From NCBI GenBank assembly GCA_022478985.1, contig JAKSZP010006621.1:1-64000 (forward strand): DNA of 64,000 nt, written 5' to 3'. Shown here piece after piece: positions 1 through 11,799 of this stretch (position 1 is its first letter; the number at the start of each line of letters is the position of its first letter). Made by a program: the position numbers and the translations under genes. The notes under the pieces were generated by a model that was not told the DNA's origin, did not search any database, and saw only the letters and a program-made list of their open reading frames with translations. The stretch comes from Massospora cicadina. Its lineage: Eukaryota; Entomophthoromycota; Entomophthoromycetes; Entomophthorales; Entomophthoraceae.

Positions 1-1259
1 TTATCTACCGCACATATACTTGGAAGGGAAACTAGCACTGGTTTCACATTATACAAAAAACCTTGCTTGAAACAGGATGAAACTAAGTTGTTAGTCCCTT
101 GATTGCTTGTTGGTATTTATCCAGAAAGCAGAGGATCTTAATCTTCCATATCAGTTGATCATTTTGGAGTTACCATTATCTGAGGCTTATGATGCCATAA
201 TGGCGTTGGTGGACCATTTCATCAACTTCTATCTTATCACACTCCACAGTGACTGCGGTACAAATGGCTAAGCTGTTTGTCTTCCACATTTTTCCGCCCA
301 TGGCGTCCCAAAGGAGATCATCAATAATTTTAGACCTCAGTTCACATCAAATTTTAAGTGGAGTTATGCAATGCTCTTCAAATTTGTCCATTCTGCTCTA
401 CTGCCTTCCAACCACAATCAGAAGGGCAGAAAGAATGATTGAACCAATACTTGTACAATTCTTAAATGATACATGGCTGAAGCATTTATATTGGGCCTCT
501 CACCTCCCTTTAGCGCAATTCAGTTATAAGAACGCTCATCATTTCTCTACAGGTGGTTATTCTTTCTTTTCAAATTATGAATATAACCAAAAATCAACAT
601 GAAGCTCAGGTGTTTTATAAAGTGTAAGCGTGAATAGACTTTGTTAAGCTATCAAGAAAATACACCAGGGGTAAACACAAACTTGGAGGCGACCATGAAG
701 ATTTACAAGAAGAATGCTGACGGTAAGAGAGATTGGTTTCTGAATATAAGGAGGGAGACCTTGTAATGCTCAATGCCAAAATACATTCCTATCAAGCAGC
801 CATGTAAGAATCTGGTTCTAAAAGGATATGACTTACTGCATTGTTAAAAAAGGCCACCCCTACCAGCTGGATCTTCCGCCAAAGTTCAACTTTTGCCACT
901 TTTCATGAGAGTAAGCCAACTCCTTTTGAGTGCTCCCCATTGAAGCCCCCAAGTCATATTTATTAGATGGGGCACTGAAAGGGAAATGGAAAAATTTGGT
1001 TTACTTAGGTCTAGAAGAAGGTTTGAGTACCTCTTATTGTGGAAAAAATTTCAATACAGTTTAAATTAGCTAGGTTAGCTCATGATTATTCCCATGCACA
1101 GAATCTTATAAGAGGTTTCAATGCCACTAAAATTTTACCGCTGTTCCTAAGTTTACCTCCAGGATTGAAGCCATAAAAGTACCCCCTGCACATAAGAACT
1201 TCCCTCTGGCCAACGAACCCTGGGGTGGGATAGTGCCACAGATACTGGAGGTAATATAT
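1..1259 (+). pseudogene. Ty3/gypsy integrase and chromodomain relic, cut by window edge
   Basis: The 3' end of a retrotransposon pol gene. Around 140-600 the plus-strand frames read as integrase core remnants: a DHF block near 215 and LPLAQFSYKNA near 500-535. About 690-860 resembles the integrase C-terminal region (MKIYKKNADGKR, then a PIKQPCKNL-like block). About 1000-1160 is a chromodomain remnant (RRRFEYLLLWK). The same blocks occur in element A at 17800-18250, so this is an older relative of A. Frames change repeatedly and stops are frequent, so no intact protein is possible. The 5' part lies outside the window. Confidence 0.8.
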
Positions 1260-1800
1260 TGTCCCATGGCATGATTTCTGGAGTGAAACAAAATGTCAAG
1301 AAGGAAATGAGCAAGGCCAAAGGGGTAAATTTGGCTGCCATTAATGACCTCAGGTACACCGTGAATAAACGCTGAGTCAAGACTAAGAAGATACAGGTAA
1401 ATCTCCAGAATTATGTGATGGGCCTGAGATGTTACATCAACGGGGCTGAAGATTTCCCATTAAAACTTTAATGATGATGGTACAATACATTTAATTTTAA
1501 AACGTGGATTAATAAATTTACTAAATTCAATATCACTAAAAACAGCCATATTCAGCTTATATTAAAGTCCTAAATTTTCACATACTTGAGTTATAGAACT
1601 ACCGACTGTGCTAATCTCATTGATTGACCAGAACCAATTCTAATACTAAAAAATGATCAAGGACTAGTTCCCTATTTTTCCTTATAGTAGAGCTTGTCCT
1701 ACCAATCTCTCTGTTGGTCTTCTCTTTCCCATAGTACGGCCATTTTTTATATTTTTCTCCATTACCTTTTGATGCCCTTACAGGTTACTTTATTTTGGAG
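1260..1800 (+). repeat. Diverged 3' LTR of A-type element
   Basis: Starts with TGTCCCATGG right after the chromodomain relic, where element A has TGTCATG. Landmarks keep similar offsets: an 'accgtgaataaacgctga' block about 97 bases in (A: about 104), 'aatgatgatgg' about 210 bases in, and 'ctgttggtcttctctttccc' near 1712 matching A near 19830. The right end is not defined; similarity fades after about 1800. Confidence 0.6.
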
Positions 1801-3190
1801 ATTTCCTGGGGTCTCCTAATAAGCTATGGAGGGTTTGGCACCGTACTAGGTGTTTTTAAATTGTTTTTAATGATAGTCTTATCTTGAAAAGTTAGAGAGG
1901 CTCTTGAACAATTTTTTTAAAATGATTTCTTTTTGCAAATTTTTAATATAATCAAAAATAAAATCATTTGATGTATTTTTATCTTCATAAAATCCTCCTA
2001 ACAAGTAGACATTCCTTGTAGATTACAAAATTATTATTAATGCGTTATACACATTAAAAGATTCTAGTTACTATTAGTTAATATGGCATAAATAAGTTTA
2101 ATTAAAGTCATTTAAAATTAATCATCAGTGTTGTGATAATACGATTGTTTTCTCAATTATTTACAAACTAAACATCTTTAAGAATGCTTTTAACACCAAC
2201 TTAGGTGATTGTCTTTATAATGATATACTATTGCATTAAATAGGTGATAGTATTCTTACAGACATAACAACACTGGGGTAGACTTTATTCAATTGAGATA
2301 TCAATTAGATATGTTTTGCAGATTGGGCTATGTTAAATTTAGTTTTAAAATGGTGAGGTATCTTCAATAAAGCAGATAAAATTAGTTACCTTATTTGGTC
2401 TTTAAGCTGTAGTGACTCTATTTTGTTTAGCTTTTTTATAGATTTTTACAACACCTAAGAGATGCCTTGTGACTCTAGAGACAGCATAAATTAATAAATT
2501 TAAATTTAATTGTTATATTAAAACCAAAATACCATTTGGTTACATTACGACAGTTGGTTAGAACAAATTATTGCCACAATATTATATTTTAAATTTTAAT
2601 CTTTTTTAAGCTTCTTGAGTTTGACCTTTTGTTTATTTTCAGGTGTATGTAAATACTAGAAAATGATAAAAAGCAATAGAACTGGAATTTTTGTTAAAAA
2701 CTCTTTATATTCCATATTGGCAATCCCAACATTCTATATTATAATGTAGTATTTTTGTTTGTCTTTTAAATCTTATATCTATGTGAAGAGTGTTAATACT
2801 TATTTTGTACCTCAGATCATTGTCTACAACCTTTATGTGTTTTAATTATAGTAGAAACGCTCCTCTAGAGATAAGGAATTGATCCTCAATGAATGTTTGG
2901 ATTATGTATTTTAACTCAGCATAGAATTTATTTACGTCTTGTAAAAAATAAGCATTGATTTATATCATCCAATACATCTTGACTGCTTTCTGTTATAAAT
3001 AAATATAATTAATTAACTGACTCATTGTTTATATAAGGTAAGCCAACCAGGGGACAGACATTTCCAGAAAGAAATAAAAAATAAAATGGGTTGAAAGATC
3101 AAAAAGCAAAATGCACCAAGACTAAACTAATTAGTCCACCCAGGCTGGCAATGGCAAACCATCAAATGGCTATGACAAAGAGGGATGGTG
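1801..3190. other. AT-rich stretch without recognisable genes
   Basis: Very AT-rich DNA with stops in all frames. The part up to about 2000 may be the decayed tail of the preceding LTR. I see no domain motif, RNA gene or clear repeat here. Confidence 0.5.
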
Positions 3191-4049
3191 TGTAAGTCTT
3201 GGGCAGAACCCCTACGCCTGGATTGGGATCAATTCCCATTCCACTCAAAAAAGGGGAATAAGCCAGCAACTGTACCTCTCATCCCCCAGGGCGATTTGGC
3301 CCATGTGGTGGATGAGAGGTGGGTCACAGCGACCCCCTGAGGGTTGTAGTCCCCCTCTCCACAATATCTTTCATTGTGCTGGTGTAAAATATCTAGAAGG
3401 TTTGCTGGGAGATGGCAAGATTGTGTAAAACGCCCCAAAACTGCCAAAATCTCACCATTGTATTTGAGTCACACCTGTCCACAACAGGTATGAGGGCGGT
3501 CAACCCCTTCCCCCCATCTGGACTTGCTTTATGTGGTCTCCATAGGACTACCTGCTGAACGCTCAAAACGTTGTTGACAGCACAGAATGCATGTGCACAA
3601 AAAAAGTTAGTTTTGCGAAACAAGACCAAAATGAATTCAGCTGATTGGGTCATATCAGAGTTGGTTGCAAATATAAATTTAGGAACATAATCCAACGGAT
3701 TGGTTTGAGTTTATTCCCAATAGCAGTTGCACATGAATCACACTTTTCCACAGCAAGCTTTTACACAGCAGTCCATTACAGGTACCTCTGTCACTCCATT
3801 TTTCTTATTTTCAACCCATTTCAGTTCAAAAAAATTTATTAAGAAAACCAAAAATATTGACTTTGAAAATTTTTTATTATAAATCAAAGGTGTGAGGACC
3901 CCCAATCCTACCACCTCCTTGCTGGTCCTCATGGCCAGGTTTATCATAAATAACATGTCAATTTAGATGGCTGTGCCCTCGGCATTATGGCTTAGGTTTT
4001 GGGTGGTAACTCACCTGGAGCTCCATGCTGGTCTAATTATTATTATACA
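3191..4049 (+). repeat. LTR E1 (relative of the B-element LTR)
   Basis: Begins TGTAAGTCTTGGGCAG and resembles the sequence at 35523-36376 over its whole length (shared blocks near 3230-3350, 3470-3560 and 3895-4040). It has the same opening and general layout as the 1.6-kb LTR of element B but is shorter. A plausible end is TATTATACA at 4049. No matching 5-bp target duplication was found (TGGTG left, AGAAC right), so it may be a 5' LTR with lost internal DNA or may have decayed flanks. Short open frames inside are incidental. Confidence 0.6.
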
Positions 4050-5100
4050 AGAACGCTCAATGACAGGGTGGTCAGTGGGCACGTCCTCAGCATTGGCGCC
4101 ATTAAGCATGGCGCAAGCCCAGAAGGGCAGCAAGGGAGTTGGGACATCAGCAGTGTGGTGCTCAATATCGCCCAATGGAGGGTCAGGCCAGTTACCATGT
4201 GTGAGAGTTTTGAGGATTAGCTCGCTTATTAATGATATTCCTGTTTCAATAGTTGGGAAGAGTTTCAGCCAATAATTCCTCAATTATGCCATGTGTATTA
4301 CAGTATTTCCTAACCATTCAGAAGCTCACAAAGCTAAACAACAATATTAGACTCTTTTGGTATCTTATGGGTATATTTTCTATCTCTAATTGGGAAGTCT
4401 CCAGACACAAGTAATTGTTACAAGCTCCCCTCAATGCTTGTCTACAATTCCTAATATGAAAATATAATTGATATAAGATGATATAAGACAAAAATAAGAT
4501 TAAATGGAAAGATGATGATGTTTATTTTAGGGCCAGGCGCCGGTATTTTATACCTCTAGGGCATCTTCTGGTCATACTCATCTATTAGATGAGTTCATTA
4601 AAACCATTTAACCTCTCTATGGATTATGGCAGTGGTTATTAAAATATCCTTAAGTTAATTCAGCCCTTGAATTAACTAAATTACAATCATTTCAGCCTGA
4701 TTGGAGGTACTACTACCCTCATAATCAGGAAGTTTATTAGGCTTAATATTAGCACATTATTGGTGTATATTCGCCTCTAACCATCCTGATTATGTTTCGT
4801 CATACAGATGATGAAATACAATAAACGGGGAGAAAAAACATATAGAGTTTTAATAATGACACAACCCTAATCAAGACGTCAGCAGACCTCTCAATAGTAC
4901 TAGGTACTCCCTATTTGGGCCATCCATGTGCAAGTACTATCATGCTGATTATGATGATTGACATACATAAATATAGAACTCATTAATCATAAATGCATTA
5001 GATTCAAAATGCAATTAAGTTTTTGACATAAATTCACTTGGTTCACCCAAGTGGATCCCATAATCAGCCATAATGTAATTATATCATAGCTATTATTAGC
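4050..5100. other. Unassigned DNA, no gene seen
   Basis: The first 230 bases are GC-richer (a palindromic 'ggcgccattaagcatggcgc' near 4095) and could be internal sequence of the E1 element. From about 4290 it is AT-rich with stops in every frame. Nothing recognisable. Confidence 0.4.
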
Positions 5101-6259
5101 TACAATGATTAGGATATTTAGATTCAATAAAGGAGGTTTAGAAGAATCTGATTTATCAGATTATGCAGATAAAATGGGAAGGCTCGAAGGATTTATCAAT
5201 GGGAGTAAATTATTATCATTGATGGTTTTCTCAAAGGGTTTATTTTTGAGTCAACCATCAAATCTAACACCATGCGCCACCAAAAAGGCGGTAAATATTG
5301 AGACAATTATTACTCGTCCTGGAGACATGCTTTGGGGAGCTTGATGAGGGTGGCAATGTTTGTGTAGTTATTTTTGCTTTGGAGTTAATTGTAATTTCCA
5401 TGACATTCAAGACTGAGTCATGGACGGCCAATAAAACTTATGGGTCCCGCTTATCTGCTGTGGAAAGGCGATCTGGGACAAAGGGGGGAACACCCTTGGT
5501 CAACATTGTCACCAACTTATTGACAGCTTTGTGGAGAAGATAGCGGTCAGGCGAGGAAGCCACTTTGACAGCAAGCTGATGATCAGAGCAGATGGCGTTG
5601 CATTTGTTTGTGGGATTAAAAGTGGCGGGAGAACTGGGCGTCATAATCAGCTTGTAAAAACCATTCTAAAGTAAAGGCAGATGGTTCACTAAGATCGCCT
5701 GATTTAGAAACCTCAGCCAATAAGGCACAGTGATTATGATTATACTAAATCATAACATAAGCGTAGATATGAAGTTTAGCTGATGAATTGGAGGAAGCTC
5801 AGGTTTGTTAGTTAGTTTAAACCAAGTCATGATTGTCTGGGATGGGTGTGAAAGTGGGAGAGGTTAGGCCTGATTAGCTGTTTTGAGAACCGTGGAAGCA
5901 GCAGGCTTTGGGGGGGCATTATGTTACCCCAGACTGAAAATGCCGTGGTCTTTGATGGTGGGTTGGGTACTGGAAGAAGTGGAGTCAGAGCCAGCGGAAG
6001 TGTCAAGGGAGGGGCATTTTCATTTTGAATGATCCAACTTAAACCAGACTGGGCAGATTGACTGGCCACCCTTGATGTGGGCTCAGAACGGATGATCAAA
6101 AGCATAAAGGAGGATAGAATATGGGAGGATCAGCGGAGAAATTTTTTTGAATAAGGATTATTGTGGAAAATGCCTGAGACCCTGAAAGACGTCTGGCCCC
6201 ATTAAGGACCATAAACTGAAGGATGGTGTCTGAGCCATATGTGGCTAAACCAACCATCA
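5101..6259 (-). pseudogene. Unidentified degenerate coding remnant G, left part
   Basis: Minus-strand frames carry several protein-like runs without long intact ORFs: one from about 6258 to 6100 (MVGLATYGSDTILQFMVLNG), a proline/serine-rich run at 6105-5827, and runs at 5720-5350 including KAVNKLVTMLTKGVPPFVP. They may be gag-like retroelement sequence, but I recognise no diagnostic motif. The block stops at the left target duplication of element A and probably continues at 20269-20798, making it the older locus that A landed in. The family is unknown. Confidence 0.35.
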
Positions 6260-6264
6260 GCACC

Positions 6265-7153
6265 TGTCATGTTTACATGACCTTATTGAGGGCACCAACA
6301 GCAGAGACAAGGCTGGGAGGCAGAAGGTCCAAAGGGTCAAATTGTAGGACCTTTCTGACTGCAAGCACACCTTGGATCAACGCTGGGTATAGGATAGGTA
6401 TTTCCAGGTTGGTACTAGTGAGGTGTCCAAAGCCCAGCCCCTTGTTTTGTCTCTAGAGCTAAAATGAATGAGTCTTGAATTAAACAATGATGGCTCAATT
6501 TGGTTAATAAGGAAATGGGGGTTTGAAACTCATTTTACTATGAAATTGCGATCTCAGGTCAGATTTAACTTCAATCAATCACTCTAGTAAGGTCAGTTTT
6601 GAAGTATGTTATTCTTTTAGATAGAAGCGTGCGCCTATTGATGCACCAAGGCTTAGTACCACTTTCACTGATCCATAATTTCCCAAGTTAACTTAATTAT
6701 GTTTGCTTGAGACCAACGTTTCTCGTTGGTCATCTCTCTTAAATAAACCTATAGTTGTTTTTACGCTTTTTATATGTTGACTTGGGCAAACCTGTGCACA
6801 GACCTCTTTGAGGAGGTCTTGCAACTTGTTAGTAAATTTATTTTTAAAATTATTACAGCATCAGATACACCGCTGGGCTTACCCAGTTCCCTCCAAACCA
6901 GGTCACCAGTGCACTCTAGCCCTGTACAAAACTCAGTTAAAAACTTCCCTTTGGGTCACAGTCAAGTTTTCTGTTTTCTCAACACATTATTACTTTCACT
7001 GTGCTCAACACCCTCGCCCTATGTCTTCTTAGCTCTGGCTCCATCTGCTGGGCTATCTTTTTGTTAATCTTGATGACAAGTTCCCTTGTTTTGGTACAGT
7101 GCTTTGTGCACCGCCAAGCTGGGAACTGGAGAGTTATAGACACTCTCATGACA
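6265..7153 (+). repeat. Element A 5' LTR
   Basis: Runs from TGTCATGTTTACAT to CTCATGACA, 889 bp. It pairs with 18387-20268 once F and its 5-bp duplication are subtracted. Shared blocks include 'ctcaatttggttaataagg' near 6493 and 'tttttatatgttgacttggg' near 6769. Short ORFs in it, including a 135-codon one running from 7001 past the LTR end, are not genes. Confidence 0.9.
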
Positions 7154-8927
7154 TTAAATGACCAACCCTTAACTTTATGGGAACAAACTTTTCTGTGTGG
7201 GACTTTTGCAGAGTGCAAACAGTGTGCGCCAGCTGGTGGCCACAGCCGTGGTGGGGCTCACCACTGTTTTTGCAATTTGCTGAGGGTTAAAGCATTCCAG
7301 AATTATCCTTGCTACCTCCAACTGAAAAGTATTTACCCTTATTGCCCATACCTGGTGGATACAGACGCTTCACAATCTAAGAGTCATGATTCCCTGACTT
7401 TCCACTGAATTTAATAAAATCAACACTCACAAATCGTTTTTTCTTTGGCACTGTGTTTGGGCAGTGCAGGCAGGATTACCAATGAAGGGCCTGGTGGTGT
7501 TGGCCTTGGATAATGTTGTATAATTCATAGCGGAAAGGGGTATAGGGTCATTCACGGCCTAAAACGTGTTTTATAATGACGTTTCCATATATATTACTGA
7601 GTCATATATCTTCTTTTATGGTTTAGATATGGTTATTTCAGTATATCAAATCAACTCAGAAAACCCACGCTTGACCACAACAATGATCTTCAAAGCCCAG
7701 GAGGTGGAGAAGGAGTTACTATACAATTTAAAAGCATTTATGCAGCTGCTGAAGATATGGCGGGATATATGGCCTCAGTAAAAGAGTGGCCATATTCCTC
7801 TCCATTCTTTGATGCAGAAACGTACCCTGGGGTATGTATGACCCTGAAGAAGATTTTTGTAGTGAAGTTTTGGCGTTTTCTGCTATAGTAAAAGTCATTT
7901 GGGTTATTTTTTGTTAAATGCTACCCTTTCATCTTCTTTAGGGAAAATCAGCACTACTATCTTGATGGATACTGAAGTCTCTGAGAATTTTATGGACCAA
8001 GACATAGCCGACTACCTTGAGCTGTGATTCTTGCCAGGTGGTATGGTTCGAGGAGAGGCTTCTCAAGGTATTCCCACGCTGAAAATCATGGGGTTAGTGG
8101 ACTATCAAGTTGGCACCTATCATTTGTTTGACCACTTACAAGCTATCAAAAACCTCTTGTACCCCATCATTTTGGGTGTAGAGTGATGGCGAAAGTTTGA
8201 CGTCAGGACTAACTTGAAAGAAAATAACCTATCCCTAACTTTGAGGAATGGTCACTAGTTGGTTGTTCCTTTGGCTGGAGCCAACTTTCAGGGCGATTTG
8301 ACCCACTGGCTCAATATCCATACTCTCAGTCTTGTTCCGTTGCTGAAGCCCTCTGTGGAGGTTCACAACCTTCCTGTTTGGAGGGGTTGACATCTTCGTT
8401 TGATGGGTTTCAGAAAATGTACTACCAGATCATTCAGAGTTTATTTGCAACATCAAGCTCATCGTTGATTTGATGCATATATCTTCCCCAATTTATCCAT
8501 TGCCATTGTGAAAGAAAGCGGCCTTAGATGTGTGGGTTAAGGAGCAGTTAGCCAAAGTTGCTATTTTTCAGAGAACCTCCCCCTTTATGTTCCACAACTC
8601 TTTGTAGAAAAGGCTGATGCAATTACGCCCTTGCGTAGATTATGGGAATCTCAACAACATCACTGTACCAGACTTACATCCCATCCCCCTGGACTCACAG
8701 ATTGCACGCTATGTGGAGAAGGTGAGAGTCTTCTTTAAGATGGATTGTTTAATTGCTTTTAATCAGATCTGTATCAAGAAGGGCCAGGAGTGGTTGACCA
8801 CATTCCGTACCAAAAAAGGAATCTTTTAATTTCAGGATATTCCCTTTTGGATTAAAAATGCCCACTACTTTCAACGTCAAATTGAAGTGGCTTTGGGGGA
8901 CCTGCTGGGGGTATGCGCAGTAGCTTA
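7154..8927 (+). pseudogene. Element A gag/protease and N-terminal RT remnants
   Basis: From 7154 to about 7900 I recognise no gag motif; only a short plus-strand frame near 7630-7781 looks protein-like. A retropepsin remnant lies at about 7936-8230: LMDTEVSENFMDQDIADYL, where the active-site D-T/S-G has become DTE, followed later by a PIILGVE segment, the usual ILG region. RT begins around 8500 and includes LRPCVDYGNLNNITV near 8625 and FKMDCLIAFNQI near 8738. It breaks off at 8927 inside the catalytic YVDD box, where C1 inserted. Frames shift several times, so this is a fossil gene. Confidence 0.75.
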
Positions 8928-10053
8928 TGTAAAAATTTATGGATCTGGTTATTATTACTGGCCAATAACCCCCATAAACTTATTACTTGCCCAGGTTTGG
9001 GTATTGTGCAATTCATCTGCATTGCATTGTTGTTGATATAATCAGTTGATAATAGTATGATGACTATTATCCATAGTTGAATGGAATACTTAGATATTGA
9101 CCCAACGCTTAGCCAATATTTCTGCTTAAGATACTTGAGATGTCTCAACAAATAGGGATTTGTTCCCTTGTACCATCTAACCCAATCTTCTCTGAGATTC
9201 CCTGGTGACAGTTTCTCTGGTTCAACACACATTCGGCAGCAATCCCCAATTTGTTTCCTCTTCTTCTCTGGATCCTTGCTCAGATCCTTACTCTTTTCCT
9301 TAAAGAGTCTCCCAATTATTGCACACAGCAATAATATCCTTGAGAAAGAATGAAACAAATTAAAAGCTGATAAAGTTTACTACTTAAAACTATATACTGG
9401 ATAAAAACTTATTTATCTTTTGGTGAATTCTAAGATATTTATAGTGGGGATTTAATGCTCAACCTTCAGTTGACACCTCTTCGATGAAATGGTAGCTGTT
9501 GTCATTGAATCACACATCCTCATATCAGCAGCGATGGTCTTCCCCATCCTGGCTAGGATTCCATCATTGGACATCCTTAAGATCTAAAATGAAAAGAGTC
9601 AGAAAACATGACCCTAACGTTTCATCTTGATCCAAGTGAACCACCCATATTTGGCTAGCGACCTTCTTAGGTAATGGGATTTGTTACCCATTAAGGCAGG
9701 TCACGAACCAGCTGTTTGATTCACTAGTTACATGTAGCGTCACTCACCTCGCATCTTACTACTTACAATCCCAATCAGTTGGTGATGAAACCTGACTGAT
9801 CATAATTGGTAAACCTGATAGTTAATTACTATCAAATGCCCCTATTTCATTGGCAGCTCTGGCCAATGAGATCTTATCCATTTGTTTAGATAGATCCTCA
9901 ATGGATCTGACCAGTTGAATATCCTAAAATCCTTCAAACATAGTTACTCCAAAATCAGGGTCAACTGATTTCCAACTCACCTTACATTAGGGAACTATCC
10001 CCTAGCGATTCCTGGTAATCTAGCAGAAGGGGATATGGGCAAAAATCCCAACA
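8928..10053 (-). repeat. Element C1 3' LTR
   Basis: 1126 bp, equal in length to its partner. On the plus strand it opens TGTAAAAATTTATGG and closes CCCAACA. Long blocks are nearly identical to 15015-15480, while the first 200 bases differ more, so divergence is uneven. Related, more diverged LTRs belong to C2. A 168-codon frame on the minus strand (8852-9358) crosses the element boundary and is incidental. Confidence 0.9.
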
Positions 10054-10189
10054 CATCCTTCCTCTTGCATAGATTTCCAGAGATAAAAGGACTGGGGTAG
10101 GAGAACACTGCTTCAGACACTCGGTCAGATACTTCATTTGCTCAAGCAGAGTATGATCTTTAATACTCAACGCTGCTCAGGACAACCTT

Positions 10190-11765
10190 TGGCATGCAGC
10201 TCTCTTCCTTTTCCTCCTCACTACTGCCTACTCAGAGCATAGTCTCCAGGATCTACCATCATGCCAGGCTGATCAATTTACTCATGATGATATTAATTAT
10301 GGGATCCAGTTTTCCCCCATCAGGGCATATGACCCACTGTCATATTCAGGATTCTTGGTCTGGCATCCTCAATTTTGTGATTTTCTCCTCACCCTAGAAA
10401 TGAGGCTCTTGCCATCAATGTTTGCTTTGCTGCTCAAACAAGAATGCTTATTTATGTTTGCCCTTGATATCTTCTCATAAATTCTTGGCTCATATTATTC
10501 TTAATTCTTCTCAGGAGAGCTTATCCCATTAATTTTGAGATTAATTTCTCCTAAATTGGAGCTTAATGGATTTTAGAGGGAATAATGTCAACTTCCATAT
10601 AAGTCTGACATCCCCACTCATCCAGCTCATATGTCAAATTATGAGTCATGGTACCAACAGCTACTTAACAGTTTGTCTGATCAAGACCTTCAGCTCTTCC
10701 AGCAGATGAGTCAGGATGTGTGACAGAACCTCTTTTATGGTCTTTCCAGGACTCATATGCCTAGTCTGGCACCAGTGGCAAGTCCTTCCATTAAATTATT
10801 GGAGATGGTAACCAATCCTTCAGAAACCAGGCTAGCAATCATCTCGAATGACTCTCAGCCAATTCTTTCTCTGTCGTCAATTCCAGAGTTGGATTACAAA
10901 ACTCTCCTGGATTCAGCTCCTTTCACAGATGCACCAAATATCATCATGGATGCTCCTGAATTATGCCCTTCGCTCTTGATCGCTCCTTTCTTGCTGGGTC
11001 AGACTTACTTCCTGAGTTCCTCTTCCAACTAGGAAAATACTACAAACCTGCTGTCTTGGCTACCAAGCTCACCATCAGCAACAGCATACATTTTAAACTC
11101 CCTACACACAATTGAGGGCTCAAGTCACCGAGGCTTTATCCCTAGCGTTAATCCCTCCAATCTTGAGAACATCCTATATCATGATATTTCCACTTATGCT
11201 CTTTGCTTTGCTGGCCAAGTTCTTCAAAATTGGGCCGCAAAGCTTCCAGCCTCTCCCAGGTTCCATCGCTCCTTCTGCTTCAGCTTCTGAGAAGCTCATA
11301 GTTGTCATTTGCAGGATTCCATTCGCTCCTTTCATGACTATCTTGAATCCAGCGCTTCCCATTGGTATCTTCCACTGATGGCTTTAACAGGGGGCATGAT
11401 TTGACAACACCCATCTAGCATCCCTTGTTTGCTGCTGGCCCATATGTCTGATGTTCTTGACAAAGCCTGTCAGCAAGCGCTCAAGACTAATCTTCCAGCT
11501 CCAGTACCATATCATGATTACTCAAGGTTATTTGCTGAATGCCTCTTTCTGTAATGTTGCTTCCCTCCCCACTCCAGGGTTTTGCGATGCTTCTTCCAAC
11601 ATCTCAATTTCCCTTCCCTTAATTACTTTCTTGCAGGGATCTGTTTCCGCTCAAAAAACTTGGTTTTGTGTAGGTTTAGCCCTTTCTAGAAACAAATCTC
11701 ACATAAATTTTGATGGGTTATCCATTCCTACAGCGATCCATCCTCCCTCCCCCAAGAGGTGACAT
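10190..11765 (+). pseudogene. Conserved reading frame opposite to pol in C1
   Basis: Lies between the integrase and the 3' LTR, on the strand opposite to pol. The frame at about 10600-11032 stays open for more than 90 codons (ETRLAIISNDSQPIL, LSSIPELDY). Later parts in other frames include LLAHMSDVLDKACQQAL near 11430-11480. The matching region of C2 (41009-42620) encodes recognisably similar peptides in the same orientation (ETRLAIVLNNS, LPLSSIPELD), which argues for a real ancestral protein. I do not recognise the family. Extra ORFs in this position, sometimes antisense, are known from some plant Tat-lineage Ty3 elements; a link is only inference. Confidence 0.55.
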
Positions 11766-11799
11766 TAGTGGAATCATCCCCTTATTGAGGATAATCAAT

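Noticed and set aside
7001..7408. 135-codon plus-strand ORF
   Set aside because: Starts inside the A 5' LTR and runs over its end; no motif, and the homologous 3' LTR does not preserve it.
8852..9358. 168-codon minus-strand ORF
   Set aside because: Crosses the junction between A's RT and the C1 LTR, two unrelated sequences joined by insertion, so it cannot be an evolved gene.
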